Of a stretch of DNA of 64,000 nucleotides, positions 45,210-55,799 are shown piece after piece. Under the pieces are notes generated by a model, which worked only from the letters and a program-made list of their open reading frames with translations, did no database searches and had not been told where the DNA came from. The translations under genes and the position numbers were made by a program. The DNA is from Zoroaster sp. YZ-2022 (lineage: Eukaryota > Echinodermata > Asteroidea > Forcipulatida > Zoroasteridae). Where the stretch lies: assembly GCA_029582265.1 (NCBI GenBank), contig CM055831.1, positions 22,582,682 to 22,646,681 of the forward strand, given 5' to 3'. How positions within the stretch are numbered: the stretch's first letter is position 1; each line of letters begins with the position of its first letter.

Positions 45210-46954
45210 ATAGGCCTATATGGTTATTTCCCCGGATTAGAAGCTGTCTAAAACCACTGAAAGGGGACCGCGTGGAATGCTTTTGTTTATTTAAGCCCGA
45301 TATTGTCGCATATGGGGGGGGGGGGGCAGTTTGTAAAAAAATGTCGAAGGCAGGGAGGAGGGTGATTGAGCCCCTCTACTGTAATTGCTGTCATTGCTGT
45401 CATTATTTCTGAACAATTCTAAGCTACAGATCAGAAGGCGATGGGCGGGAAAATTTTTACGTCTTCCCTTGTAATTTGACAAAAAAACAATTGTTTTGCG
45501 GTTGAGCGTCATGTCTTGTATTGAAGTAATCGTTGGTGCAAAATGCATTAATTATTTATCATAGATTATTAAATTTTGGTATAAATAATTAAAACGTAAT
45601 TTAAACGTAGGATTGTTGAGTCTACGTTTGAAATTCTTCTGATATTGCGTCCAGAATGTCTATGAAGAAGGGTTGGGGGTATTCGACTGTGGTAGCTGTG
45701 GTAGATTCCAGGCCCGACCGTGTGGATGGCGCTATCACTTTTTCTTAATAATTGTTATGTAACATGAAATCAGCCCAACTTAATGTTTACGTGGCTGTGG
45801 TGAATGCCTACATGGAGGAGGGACGGGATTCAGAGGATGGCGGTGCAGTCGTTCGAATTGGCACCCCCGTGAAATACGGCCGAGGAGAGGACAGTCTTGG
45901 GGGAAGACTTGGCTGCAAGTTAGTCTACGTCTGTACACGAGTGGAATCGGATTCAAGATCAGCGATTGACGTGACCTACACTTGAACTTCAGAAAATGGT
46001 AATGGTAATGGCAAGTTTATTTATAGCCAATGCTTACATGTATATCAATAGGTCGGTTTTAATCATATTTTGATCGTTTCAAAGAACTTCCACCATGATA
46101 ATAACAACGCACATAAACAGGACGTAGTCACGCGGGTCACGTGGTCACAAAAGAGTGACCAATGAGAGCTCGGAGGGCCCGTACCAGCGTGTACCATCGT
46201 CTTTTCCGTAGGATACAGACCTCGTGGTCGTGGCCACGGGCAGTGTTAATTTCTCATTTTGTTTAACCTCTTTTGAAAATGAATTTTATTACTCTATGCT
46301 TGGGTGTATAATATGTGCGCTAACTCTTTTTAGGGAGATGATAATTATTGGTGGGAGGGACATTGTCATTGGCCGTCCCCGTCACAAATATCGGGGAGGG
46401 GGGACACATACAATCCCCCTGATCACCGCCCATGCTTATTAGGTTGTCAATCATTGATTCAAAGATTTCATTCTTTCTCAGATCAGAAGGGATGAGTAGC
46501 TACAATTGCGGCGGGAAAATGTCGCCCTCGGAGAAATCGCTGTCAAGTATGATGAAGCTAAATATTATTTGTAGTAAACACATTGCTGTAGCTATGTAAA
46601 TATTCACCAGGAAACTTGTTTTAGACCACGGGTACTCCGGTACTCTCGGGCGCATTCTGGTGCATTTTAATCGTATATCTGACATAATTACGTAGTAGCA
46701 AGTTTTACACAAATAATATGCATAACTGCACAAGGCAAATATATTAGCGTCCCTTCCACCATAAACATTTGGGGTGTAGGGGACATTCCCATTGCCCGAT
46801 TAATTGCCACCCATGGCTCCACCTCTAAAGAACAAGATTTTGCCCACGGGATCTGACGAGCGCGGCACGCTACACAGCCTTGGTCAAGGCTTGTTACATG
46901 TCTACGGAAGCGTATTGCTGCCACCTAAAAAATCGTACCAATTAAGAAGTACAT

Positions 46955-47045
46955 ACGAGATAATAACTCGTATGTACGAAATAATAACTCGTACGTACGA
47001 GATAAAGACTCGTATGTACGAGATAATAACTCGTACATACGATAT
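46955..47045. repeat. Tandem hairpin array (TACGAG-loop-CTCGTA), block A
   Basis: Four units of about 22 bp, each a small hairpin: stem TACGAG/CTCGTA with loop ATAATAA or ATAAAGA. The B copy (60573-60661) has a different unit count and arrangement. Confidence 0.8.
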
Positions 47046-48299
47046 TCTGAATGTTTGTTTCTATTAATGATTACGATTATTATGCCGACATATAAGGACA
47101 ACTGTTTTCTTCTCGGCCTTATGATATAAAGTTGTGTACATGAAATGGTTCTAACCATAGGAAACTCCCTCGATTTGAAAAACTAAAGATACTTGTAACA
47201 AAATTCGTCAGCATGAGTTTGTCCAATCAGTTTTGGTAGTTGGTAGCTAATTAAAGCTCATGAGAGGACTTTCTCAATTTGCATATCTTCATTCAGATAA
47301 AGTAAACATACTCGTAGAAGCAGTTTTGCCTGCATAACCAGTGTTGTATAATATTCCCTTTAAACATTGTATAAATGAAGGTTTGAACCAAGAGAAATCT
47401 GGGCTTCTACTTCCTTGTCTCTGAGGATGGAAGTATTGGTTTTGTCATTAATTTGAGACTTTGGGAAGAATAAAATGTTATCACTGAACCAACAGAGAAT
47501 TAGTTTCCGTAATAGTGTCAAAAGTTCGAGGTTATAAAAACAAAATCGGAAAAACAAGCTTGAATTTACTTTCTGTTAACGATGCTCCATTTGATCAAGT
47601 GCCAATAATTGTTCTCTTGTAAAAGTCCCATGTATATTACACATGTACATTTAGCTCCACCTCCAAAGAACGAAACAGATGTGCTTTCATTGAACCAATC
47701 ACAAGAAAGCAAATAGATTGTGAGTCACATGTCATGGATCGTCAAAATGTTAAATTTGTCGCTGATTTCTGGTCCCTGGGAGAATGCAAACATGTGTTTC
47801 TTAAAATCTTGGATCTCTGCCCATGGATGTAATGGCAAATGATAGCGAAGTCTTTGACCGATGGCTACATTTTTGGTAATCTCGAATAGGCTTATAAATT
47901 AACAGAGTTTTTGTTGGTGATATTATCAAACATTCCTGAAAACTGTCCGCCCGAGCGCTATTATTTTAGTAAAATTAGTTTTACAATTATTTCCCAAATG
48001 AATTTTCGACTTCAAAAGACAAAATTCCTACATGAGCATGAATGAAAAAATTCGGAATGGCAATTTTCTCAGGATGATTGATACTTGTACCGACTTTACA
48101 CTAAGTGAGTTTTTAGATAATAATTTGTTAATTTGATAATCATGATTACCAATGCTGTACTTTTCTTTTAATGAAATAATTTCTTGACTGAATTATCCGG
48201 GTGACTTCATGAGACAAAAATTGCACAACGAAACAATGTAATTATCATGACTGAATTAGCTTTGCATAGCTGAAACATAGCCTATGTATGATTTGCATT

Positions 48300-48735
48300 A
48301 GCACCATGTAAATTCTCTAATGTTGTAAAAAAAAAAGTGGTTCATTAGTGGTTCATATAGTGGTTCATATAGTGGTTCATATAGTGGTTCATATAGTGGT
48401 TCATATAGTGGTTCATATAGTGGTTCATATAGTGGTTCATATAGTGGTTGACATCTCGACGTTTCGATCAGTATTCTCTGATCGTCTTGAAGTGAAAACG
48501 ACTACGCACACTTTCTCCAGGATTCAGCCTCAAGTTTCCCACCTTCGTGTTTCACCAAGCTAATCATCCTGCATCTCTGTATCCCCTCATACGATCACAA
48601 AAGCATTTCTAGCCTCCTCAAGAGTCTATCATTCTTCTGAAGACAATCAGAGCATACTATACGCAACGTTCAGTTGTAAACCACCGGTTCTTCTCAGAAC
48701 CACTACAATTTATATAACTCATTAGAGGATTTTCA
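48300..48735. mobile_element. MITE-like element with internal 12-bp repeat expansion
   Basis: Shares CTCGACGTTTCGATCAGTAT and the TTCTCAGAACCAC core with the 16880-17033 family, but is longer. Between 48337 and 48450 AGTGGTTCATAT is repeated about nine times. In B (61976-62006) only about two copies exist. Confidence 0.65.
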
Positions 48736-50365
48736 TAGTGCTACCACAACCTTCATTGGACAATAGTTTGAAACTTTCTCAATTTGTTGTTTAATGCATA
48801 TCTTCATTCAGATAGAGTAAACATACTCGTAGAAGCAGTTTTTCCAATGTTGTACATTCCCTTTAATTATTGCACAAATGAAGGTTTGAACCAAGAGAAA
48901 TCTGTGCTTCTACTTTCTTGTCTCTGAGGATGGAAATACTGGTTTTGTCATTAATTTGAGACTTTGGGGAAGAATAAAATGTTATCACTGAACTAACAGA
49001 GAATTAGTTTCCGCAATAGTGTCAAAAGTTCGAGGTTATAAAAACAAAATCGGAAAAACAAACTTGAATTTACTTTCTGTTGACGATGCTCCATTTGATC
49101 AAGTGCCAATAATTGTACACTGTAAACCTACATGTGTATAAGACATGTACGTTTAGCTCCACCTCCCAAGAACGAACCAATCACAAGGATCAAGGAAATG
49201 GATTGTGAGAGTCACATGTCTGTTTGGATGTAATAAAAAAATAATTAAATTTGTCGTTGACTTCAGGTTCGTGGGAGAATGCAAACATGTGTTTCTTAAA
49301 ATCTTGTATCTCTGCCCATGGATGTAATGGCAAATGATAGGGAGGCCTTTAAAGGATGCTGGTCTCGAATAGTACATTAACTCTACTTCGCAAGAACAGA
49401 TGAACTCATTGAACCAATGAGTGACCGCTCTCGTTTATCATTGTTAATTACCAATTAATTCAACATGTTCAAAGTGCAAGCTTTTTCATGGATTCACAGT
49501 CTCTCCATAAATTATTTATAACCCGACGCGGAGAATTTCATCAAGCTATATGTGAGAAACATGTTAATTTCCCAACATAACCGACGATAAGTGTTTAAAT
49601 ATTTATGTATATAAATGTTTTGGGGTGGTGGCTTTGGAAAAATGTTTGTTCGAGCCTGTATTAACTGTTATGTCCTCTTGTAAATAATCCTTTACCAAGA
49701 CTGGTAACAAGTCTATATGTTCATGAATAAAGATGTTATATACATGTAGGCTAAATGATTACGTGTTTATGCAAATGTTCTAGTTTAAAGAGCCATGATG
49801 GTGAAAGTGAGTTTTCATTGTTATGTTGTGACGTATTGTATTCTGAGCGTATGATTGGCTAGAGTTTAGGTGCGTCTGCAGTGGGGCTTGAAACTAAACA
49901 ACATTCCGACTGCTTGAATCGGTATGCAGCTGCTTCGATAATGTAAAATTTAGCGATGCTTTGCCTACATTTCTAATAAGATTTTAGGTCAAGTTCAGCC
50001 CTGAAAAACCGTGAGTATTACTATTTCATGATATATAATTACATTTGATAACAGATTATTTAGTGAGATTTTATAATCATTTTTGGTTGATAATGTAAAG
50101 ACTATGTCTGAGGTCAGTTTATATAATGGACAGACTACCAATATGTACCACTGTTACTTGAGTTTTGCAAGTTATAGAAATCATTTCGGTTTGCGGTAAC
50201 ACATGTGTTTATCTAAACTATCGCGGAGCTGAGGTTCTAAAAAGAACCTTGTCGCCCAACTCGTATCTCGACTGTCGCTAAAGTGAGATTGTGGTTCAAG
50301 AGAGAAGCAATATCGTGCAACTCCCTGAACCATATTTCTCACTTAGCGATAGTTGAGAAATAATT

Positions 50366-50820
50366 GGAAAGAATGTCGTATCCGGCCGCCACTTTTTAAG
50401 GGCTTTTTTGGATTTTTTTTGCAACCACTAACCAGTTAAAAAATAATTCTATCGATTTTTGGTGGTACAGAAAGCGAAAACTATCTTTAAAATCCACTTT
50501 TATGATGGTTTTCGGACTTGATTTCCCTTCTAAAAAATCCTCCCCTTCAGAAAATAGAAGGATCGTATTATAGTTGCCACTACGCATGTACAATGACTGT
50601 GTTGGTCACTAATTGTGGAGTTTACAAGATCAGACTGACATGACTGAGGAAGTCATCGTATACCAAAAATGCCTAATTTTTCATGAAATAAATATCCTGG
50701 AATAATTTGAAGTATATGTCCATCATCATCCATATGTTCTCCACCTTACCAGGTAGGTAAGATTACATTATTGGTTATATTTAATGAAAAATAGTGGCGG
50801 CCAGATACGACATTCTACCC
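50366..50820. mobile_element. 455-bp MITE with 8-bp target duplication (A only)
   Basis: Ends GGAAAGAATGTCGTATCCGG and, inverted, GGGTAGAATGTCGTATCTGG, continuing into CCGCCACT. AAATAATT lies on both sides (50358-50365, 50821-50828). B reads GAGAAATAATTGCCCGG without interruption near 63916. The 8-bp duplication suggests hAT or P-type mobilisation. Confidence 0.9.
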
Positions 50821-50839
50821 AAATAATTGCCCGGAGAGT

Positions 50840-50995
50840 AACCCGTGAAGTCCCCATGGTTCTCTCTGAACTCCATTCTCACTTAGCGACAGTAGAGATA
50901 CGAGTTGTGCGATAAGGTTCTTTTCAGAACCTGTACCTCAGCTTCGCATTAGTTGAGATAAACACATGGTGTTAGTGCAAGCAAACCGAAACAAT
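50840..50995. repeat. GGTTC-TTTTCAGAACC repeat family copy
   Basis: CATTCTCACTTAGCGACAGT, GATAAGGTTCTTTTCAGAAC, CATGGTGTTAGTGCAAGCAA. An opposite-facing copy lies at 50190-50360, so the two form a large imperfect inverted pair around the MITE at 50366. Confidence 0.7.
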
Positions 50996-51021
50996 ATCGA
51001 TATTCCACCATGCAAAACCTC

Positions 51022-51322
51022 AATAATAATAATAATGTGGACTTATATTGCGCACGTATCCACCAAACTGGTGCTCAAGGCGCATTGTATTATATTACTA
51101 TCCCTGCTCATCAGGCTCATAAATCATTCCTGAAACCATCTCAGCTCCCTGGGGAGTATACAGCTCAATTGCTGCCATTTACAGCGCATATAGGGCTAAT
51201 TAAACACAACAACCAACTCTGCCCTCACAGGTACCCATTTACCCCTGGGTGGAGAGAAGCAATTATGGTAAAGTGGCTTGCTCAAGGACACAAGCACCAC
51301 GGTCGCCGCTCGACCATGGCAC
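51022..51322 (-). mobile_element. tRNA-derived SINE, minus strand, head deleted
   Basis: The tail side (AATAATAATAATGTGG) is at the left, and the body includes CATCTCAGCTCCCTGGGGAG. At the right the tRNA head is cut: GCACCACGGTCGC joins directly to CGCTCGACCATGGCAC, losing the T-arm to anticodon arm segment seen in the neighbouring copy. Confidence 0.8.
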
Positions 51323-51375
51323 TCAAATCTTATATCAAGTTATAGAAAGCATGATTGTTGTTTTAGAGACCTGCT

Positions 51376-51906
51376 TGAAAAATAATAATGGAGGCATTTT
51401 AAAGCGCTCTTACACGAGGTATCACAGCGATTTACATTATTACCCCTGCTCATCAGGCGCATAAATCATTCCTGAAACCATCTCAGCTCCCTGGGGAGTA
51501 TACAGCTTAATTGCTGCCATTTCGGCGCAGATGGGCCAGTGGCGGATTTAGGGGGTGCGCAACGGGCGCGCGCCCCCCCCTTATTTTTGCCGAGTCAAAA
51601 AAAAAACTTCCTTGTATAGGGCCTCGCGCTACGTACTCGCATTTTTCAACTTTGAAATTAGCCCTCAAAGTTTGCGCCCCCCATTCTTAAAATCCTGGAT
51701 CCGCCCCTGTGGGCTAATCAAACACAACGACAAACTCTGCCCTCACAGGTACCCATTTACTCCTGGGTGGAGAGAAGCAATTATGGTAAAGTGGCTTGTT
51801 CAAGGACACAAGCACCATGGTCGCGGTTGGGATTCGAACCCACATTCTACCGACTCAGTCATCAGAACACAAATCCGATGCACTAAACCGCTCGACCATG
51901 GCACTC
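51376..51906 (-). mobile_element. tRNA-derived SINE, minus strand, complete head, split by MITE
   Basis: Read on the minus strand, the head has GTGCCATGGTCGAGCGG, an A box of the Ser/Leu type, and B box GGTTCGAATCC near 51832-51842. The body is shared with 51022-51322, and the tail at left is ATTATT-type. A different tRNA ancestry from the SINE at 5805/17849. The body is interrupted by the MITE at 51537-51709. Confidence 0.85.
51537..51709. mobile_element. 173-bp MITE inserted in the SINE
   Basis: Ends CAGTGGCGGATTTAGG and, inverted, CAGGGGCGGATCCAGG. TGGGC flanks both sides (51532-51536, 51710-51714). The neighbouring SINE reads continuously (TATAGGGCTAATTAAAC) at this point, confirming the insertion. 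Confidence 0.88.
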
Positions 51907-51909
51907 CGT

Positions 51910-52238
51910 ATAAAAATAACAAAGGGTTTTAGCATAAACTAGTCATGTTTTCGTTTAAGAATAAGGAGCAGAATATTCATGTTATGTAATACAATATAAG
52001 TGACGTCACCGATAGCCATGTTGTTTATTTGAATTTTAAAAATGGCCGCTGTTAGAGAAAATGTTTTGAATAATTTTGAGTATAAGTGAATCAAGTTTGA
52101 AATTGTACAAATATTCCAGATGGCTCATATGCTGGGCTTGACGACGAATCAAGTGAGGGCGTATGATAACCACCACCATGATAAGTTCCTCTGATCCCGT
52201 TAGACAATAGATGTCATACATCCATGCCAGAGAGTAGA
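51910..52238. other. Junction between blocks A and B
   Basis: No gene. The duplication joint lies somewhere before about 52239; no mobile element or short homology could be assigned to it. Confidence 0.4.
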
Positions 52239-53094
52239 GAGGCCACCAGTCGATCACAGACGACGCGCAGTGGAGAAATACAATTAGCTACTCCAGATCT
52301 TTGACACGGGATACAACGGAAGGCTAAAGGGAACTAGACGAGAGCTGTTCAACTTGGAACATTGTGGTGGGCCCGTCAGGTTTGTTTTGAATGACTGACC
52401 AGCGTAAAATAGTAATTCCGTATTGATATACAGGGTCAGGAAGTGAGATATGAGAAGCCCGATTTGAGAGGTCACGTGCAAGAAGCAACAAAGGCCTAGA
52501 TAAAACACAAAAGCGGTATAGTAAAGTTAAACGTAAACTATGTTTTAGGTTTTACATTTGCAGACAAATCTGATCAATTTGTCTGGGTGCTGAAACCTAT
52601 TCAAAACTGTTGAAATGTGAAATATTTTGTTTAAAATAAAACCACTGTGAATTTTAAAGAAGTCCAGCTGAGAGAACTCATAAAAGCATATTCATATATG
52701 TAAAATCAACCTTGTATAAAACAAAGATAATATTGTGAATTGAAAGACACCATACTCATAATTAATTCATAACCTATCACTCTTCCTTACTTTATTTTGT
52801 ATATATCTATATCCCGAAATTCCTCATTAACTACATTACGGGTTTAATATTATAGTTTGTCCATTTTGAACTATTAATTAAATTTGTTTGAAGTTAATCT
52901 GATTGTCAGTTTGATTTTCTTTCTTTTCTTACCTTGTCCTTGGATTGGTTTTGGCAAACTACCCTTTTATTACTTAGGTAAGTCTCAGTATTACAGGTGC
53001 GCGTTACAGAGCCATTTGCCCATTTTCCCCTAGATCCGCACTTGTTTATCGAATCCGTACATAGGCCTAGGCATAAGGGGCTTACTTAGTAAAA

Positions 53095-54095
53095 CTATTC
53101 TTGGCTACAGGCATACTATGTGAATCTAATCTGTGCATGCCCGTATCAAACATATGCATACATCCACCAACTCTTGGCTACAGGCATACTGTGTGAATCT
53201 AATCTGTGCATGCCCATATCAAACATACGCATACATCCACCAACTCTTGGCTACAGGCGTACTGTGTGAATCTAATCTGTGCATGCCCCTGTCAAACATA
53301 CGCATACATCCACCAACTCTTGGCTACAGGCATACTGTGTGAATCTAATCTGTGCATGCCCCTATCAAACATATGCATACATCCACCAACTCTTGGCTAC
53401 AGGCATACTGTGTGAATCTAATCTGTGCATGCCCATATCAAACATATGCATACATCCACCAACTCTTGGCTACAGGCATACTATGTGAATCTAATCTGTG
53501 CATGCCCCTGTCAAACATATGCATACATCCACCAATACTTGGCTACAGGCGTACTATGTGAATCTAATCTGTGCATGCCCCTGTCAAACATACGCATACA
53601 TCCACCAACTCTTGGCTACAGGCGTACTATGTGAATCTAATATGTGCATGCCCCTGTCAAACATACGCATACATCCACCAACTCCTGGCTACAGGCGTAC
53701 TGTGTGAATCTATAATCTGTGCATGCCCCTGTCAAACATACGCATACATCCACCAACTCCTGGCTACAGGCGTACTGTGTGAATCTATAATCTGTGCATG
53801 CCCCCTATCAAACATATGCATACATCCACCAACTCTTGGCTACAGGCGTACTGTGTGAATCTAATCTGTGCATGCCCCTATCAAACATATGCATACATCC
53901 ACCAACTCTTGGCTACAGGCATACTATGTGAATCTAATCTGTGCATGCCCATATCAAACATGCATACATCCACCAACTCTTTGCTACAGGCATACTGTGT
54001 GAATCTAAATCTGTGCATGCCCATATGAAGCATACACATAAATGCTAATCCACCAACTATACTCTTGGCTACAGGTATACTATGTGAATCTGCGC
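53095..54095 (+). repeat. 73-bp satellite, array B (about 13-14 copies)
   Basis: Same unit as array A. The distal edge units are the same in both (AACATGCATACATCC, then CATACACATAAATGCTAATC), but the interior order of subtypes differs, and B has a CAGGCGTACT subtype nearly absent from A. Two units carry an inserted TA (GAATCTATAATCTG). Confidence 0.92.
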
Positions 54096-54232
54096 ATGCC
54101 CATATTAAACATCACCATTTAAAATAAATAAATAAATAAAAACATGCAGTGGTATATTACAATGCTTTTAGTTGCATATATCCTAAGCCACCAATAAAAA
54201 AAGTAGTCACTGCCACTAGGTCGGTGATAATC

Positions 54233-54242
54233 ATCACGTGAT
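54233..54242. promoter_or_regulatory. E-box palindrome in C1q gene B promoter
   Basis: ATCACGTGAT, identical to 35975-35984, with the surrounding 130 bp nearly unchanged. Confidence 0.45.
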
Positions 54243-54322
54243 GTGTGATTGACATCGCGTGATGGTAAATCACAATCTAGGCCGAACACTTTTGGGTCAC
54301 TGTTATCGACATTTAAGAGAAG

Positions 54323-54329
54323 ATAAAAG
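54323..54329 (+). promoter_or_regulatory. TATA-like box of C1q gene B
   Basis: ATAAAAG, same context as in gene A. The first-exon donor in B reads AAG|GTTAGT (54409) against GTAAGT in A, a weaker match to the consensus, which might lower splicing efficiency. Confidence 0.55.
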
Positions 54330-55322
54330 GCGTAGCTACCTGCCGCACAGCTCATAACTTCTATACACCGTGACTGATTGAGGATACAACCAAGAACGAA
54401 ATACCAAGGTTAGTGCTTTCTAAGAACTAACTATTTGAAATTCAAATTTGGACATAGCATACGAAACTAATCAAATAGGCTTATGTTTGTCAACATACTA
54501 TCATAAGGTTTGGATCCCAGTGGTATTGCTTATATAGTTGAAAAATGTAATAGGTTTGTCAATTTCGTGAGCATGCATTATAAACGTGTAAATAAATATT
54601 AATTTATGAACCCATTATAAAAATCATACATATTTACAGTAAAACCATGTTTCTAGTCACGATTATTTTAAGAAATGTAAGGCATTTGTTTGTCACTTCC
54701 TCAAGTCAATAGCAATTTTCTGATGAAAGGGGTGTGGGAGTATGTGACACCCCCAATATTTGTTCTCAGTCGGCATTAGGAGCCTCAGTCAGCAAATAAA
54801 ACCACAAAATAAAACATCGAAGTAGGCTTGTGGATTTTGTGCCTAAGATGATTATTATATTTTTTGTGGGAAGGGGATTTTTCACGCCTATCCCTACCCC
54901 GTTTGGTGATTTTTCGTGTTTTCTTCCACGGCCTATCCCCCTTCAAACTTTCTCACACTCCTCCTCCCCCCGCCCTTGGTAAGAAATATAATTTTTTTAA
55001 TTTTGAAGACATTTTTTCCAGACCAATTTCCCCACTTAATATAGGTCTATAGGTAATTCACAAAATATTGAATTATATGTTTTTTTTTGTTTTGGTTCAC
55101 ATTCGGCTTTTGTGCGAACTTACTCTTCTAAAGAATTCCAGTACGCAGATGAACCAGACTTTCAAAATAAAATGAAGAGTTTCTCTGCTTTGCGAAATCG
55201 ATGAAATCTGATCGGTCAGTCGCTGACGGAAAATATGGAAACTTTTATAATAGATCAAATTATATCAAAGGTGCAATTACCATTTAATAATTAACATTGG
55301 TTTAATGTAAAGTATGTATGAA

Positions 55323-55595
55323 CACTCACTGGCCATAAGTATTGCAACATTGAAATTCACACCAAAGTTCAGTTTGGAGAACTGTGTTACAATAATTTAT
55401 TTTATTTTATTTACACTACTTAAGACTTCTTGAAAGTGCCTGTGTTTTGAAGTCAATGTTCTTTTTTACTGTTCTTGCTCGGAAACAAAGTCCTTCAATA
55501 CTTTGTCGGGTAACCACGTGACCTGATAATTGCGGCCATCCGTCTAAGCAATGTCTCGTACAAATTCATGTTGCAATACTTTTGGCCAGTGAGTG
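55323..55595. mobile_element. 273-bp Tc1/mariner-like MITE, insertion in intron 1 of C1q gene B
   Basis: Ends CACTCACTGGCC on both sides. The right flank is TA (55596-55597); the left flank is AA, a mutated TA, since the unoccupied A site reads GTATGTACATCC near 37030. Nearly identical in sequence to 39358-39630, so both insertions are recent. Confidence 0.9.
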
Positions 55596-55799
55596 TACAT
55601 CCATACTTATGTACCGTATCAACTGTTCATATTTCTTGGCGGGAAAATGTAGTAATTCATTTAATATATTTTCTGAAATCAGACCAACCGAATTCAGTGT
55701 CAGTGCATCCGGATCTAACATTGTTTCGTGTATACAACATCTCTTTCATATTTTTGCTTTCATATTTATGAAATCGTTGATTTTATAATTCTTATTTAG

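Larger units (their letters stand above)
41110..45275 (-). mobile_element. 4.17-kb DNA transposon with inverted arms of about 460 bp (A only)
   Basis: Arms at 41181-41637 and 44748-45209 are inverted copies, about 90% identical by eye (for example TTAAATTCAAGTCCCCTAGG and its complement). About 65-70 bp outside each arm differ between ends. The interior holds one minus-strand gene with XPG-like motifs. B reads CATTGTAATGCTTTTG where A has CATTGTAAT, the element, then AATGCTTTTG, so the whole 4,166 bp is an insertion with a 3-bp AAT duplication (41107-41109, 45276-45278). XPG-nuclease genes and 3-4 bp duplications are reported for the Academ superfamily. The assignment is plausible but unproven. 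Confidence 0.82.
45279..50357. other. Block A non-coding tail with nested duplications
   Basis: Collinear with 58996-63920. No convincing gene: frames such as 45752-45985 are not preserved in the B copy. An internal direct duplication of about 600 bp pairs 47285-47900 with 48790-49400 (both with GAACCAAGAGAAATCTG and GTTCGAGGTTATAAAAAC), and the same pair exists in B, so it is older than the A/B split. Confidence 0.65.
33928..50995. repeat. Block A of the C1q tandem duplication
   Basis: Collinear with block B from GATCACAGACGACGCGCAG-like sequence (33942 against 52252) through the satellite, the C1q gene and about 12 kb of non-coding sequence. Private insertions of A, each missing from B: 38895-39024, 39358-39630, 39953-40179, 40378-40479, 41110-45275 and 50366-50820. 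The left limit is lost in the gap. Sequence between 50996 and 52238 has no B counterpart in the window because B runs off the end. Confidence 0.88.

Noticed and set aside
45752..45985. 77-codon frame with a Gly/Arg-rich acidic stretch
   Set aside because: The B copy (59380-59600) has frame-changing indels, so no coding constraint is visible.
34806..54028. Serial 69-codon frames starting MHAPVKHMHTS or similar
   Set aside because: A direct consequence of a 73-bp unit cycling through three frames; they stop at the same place in each copy.
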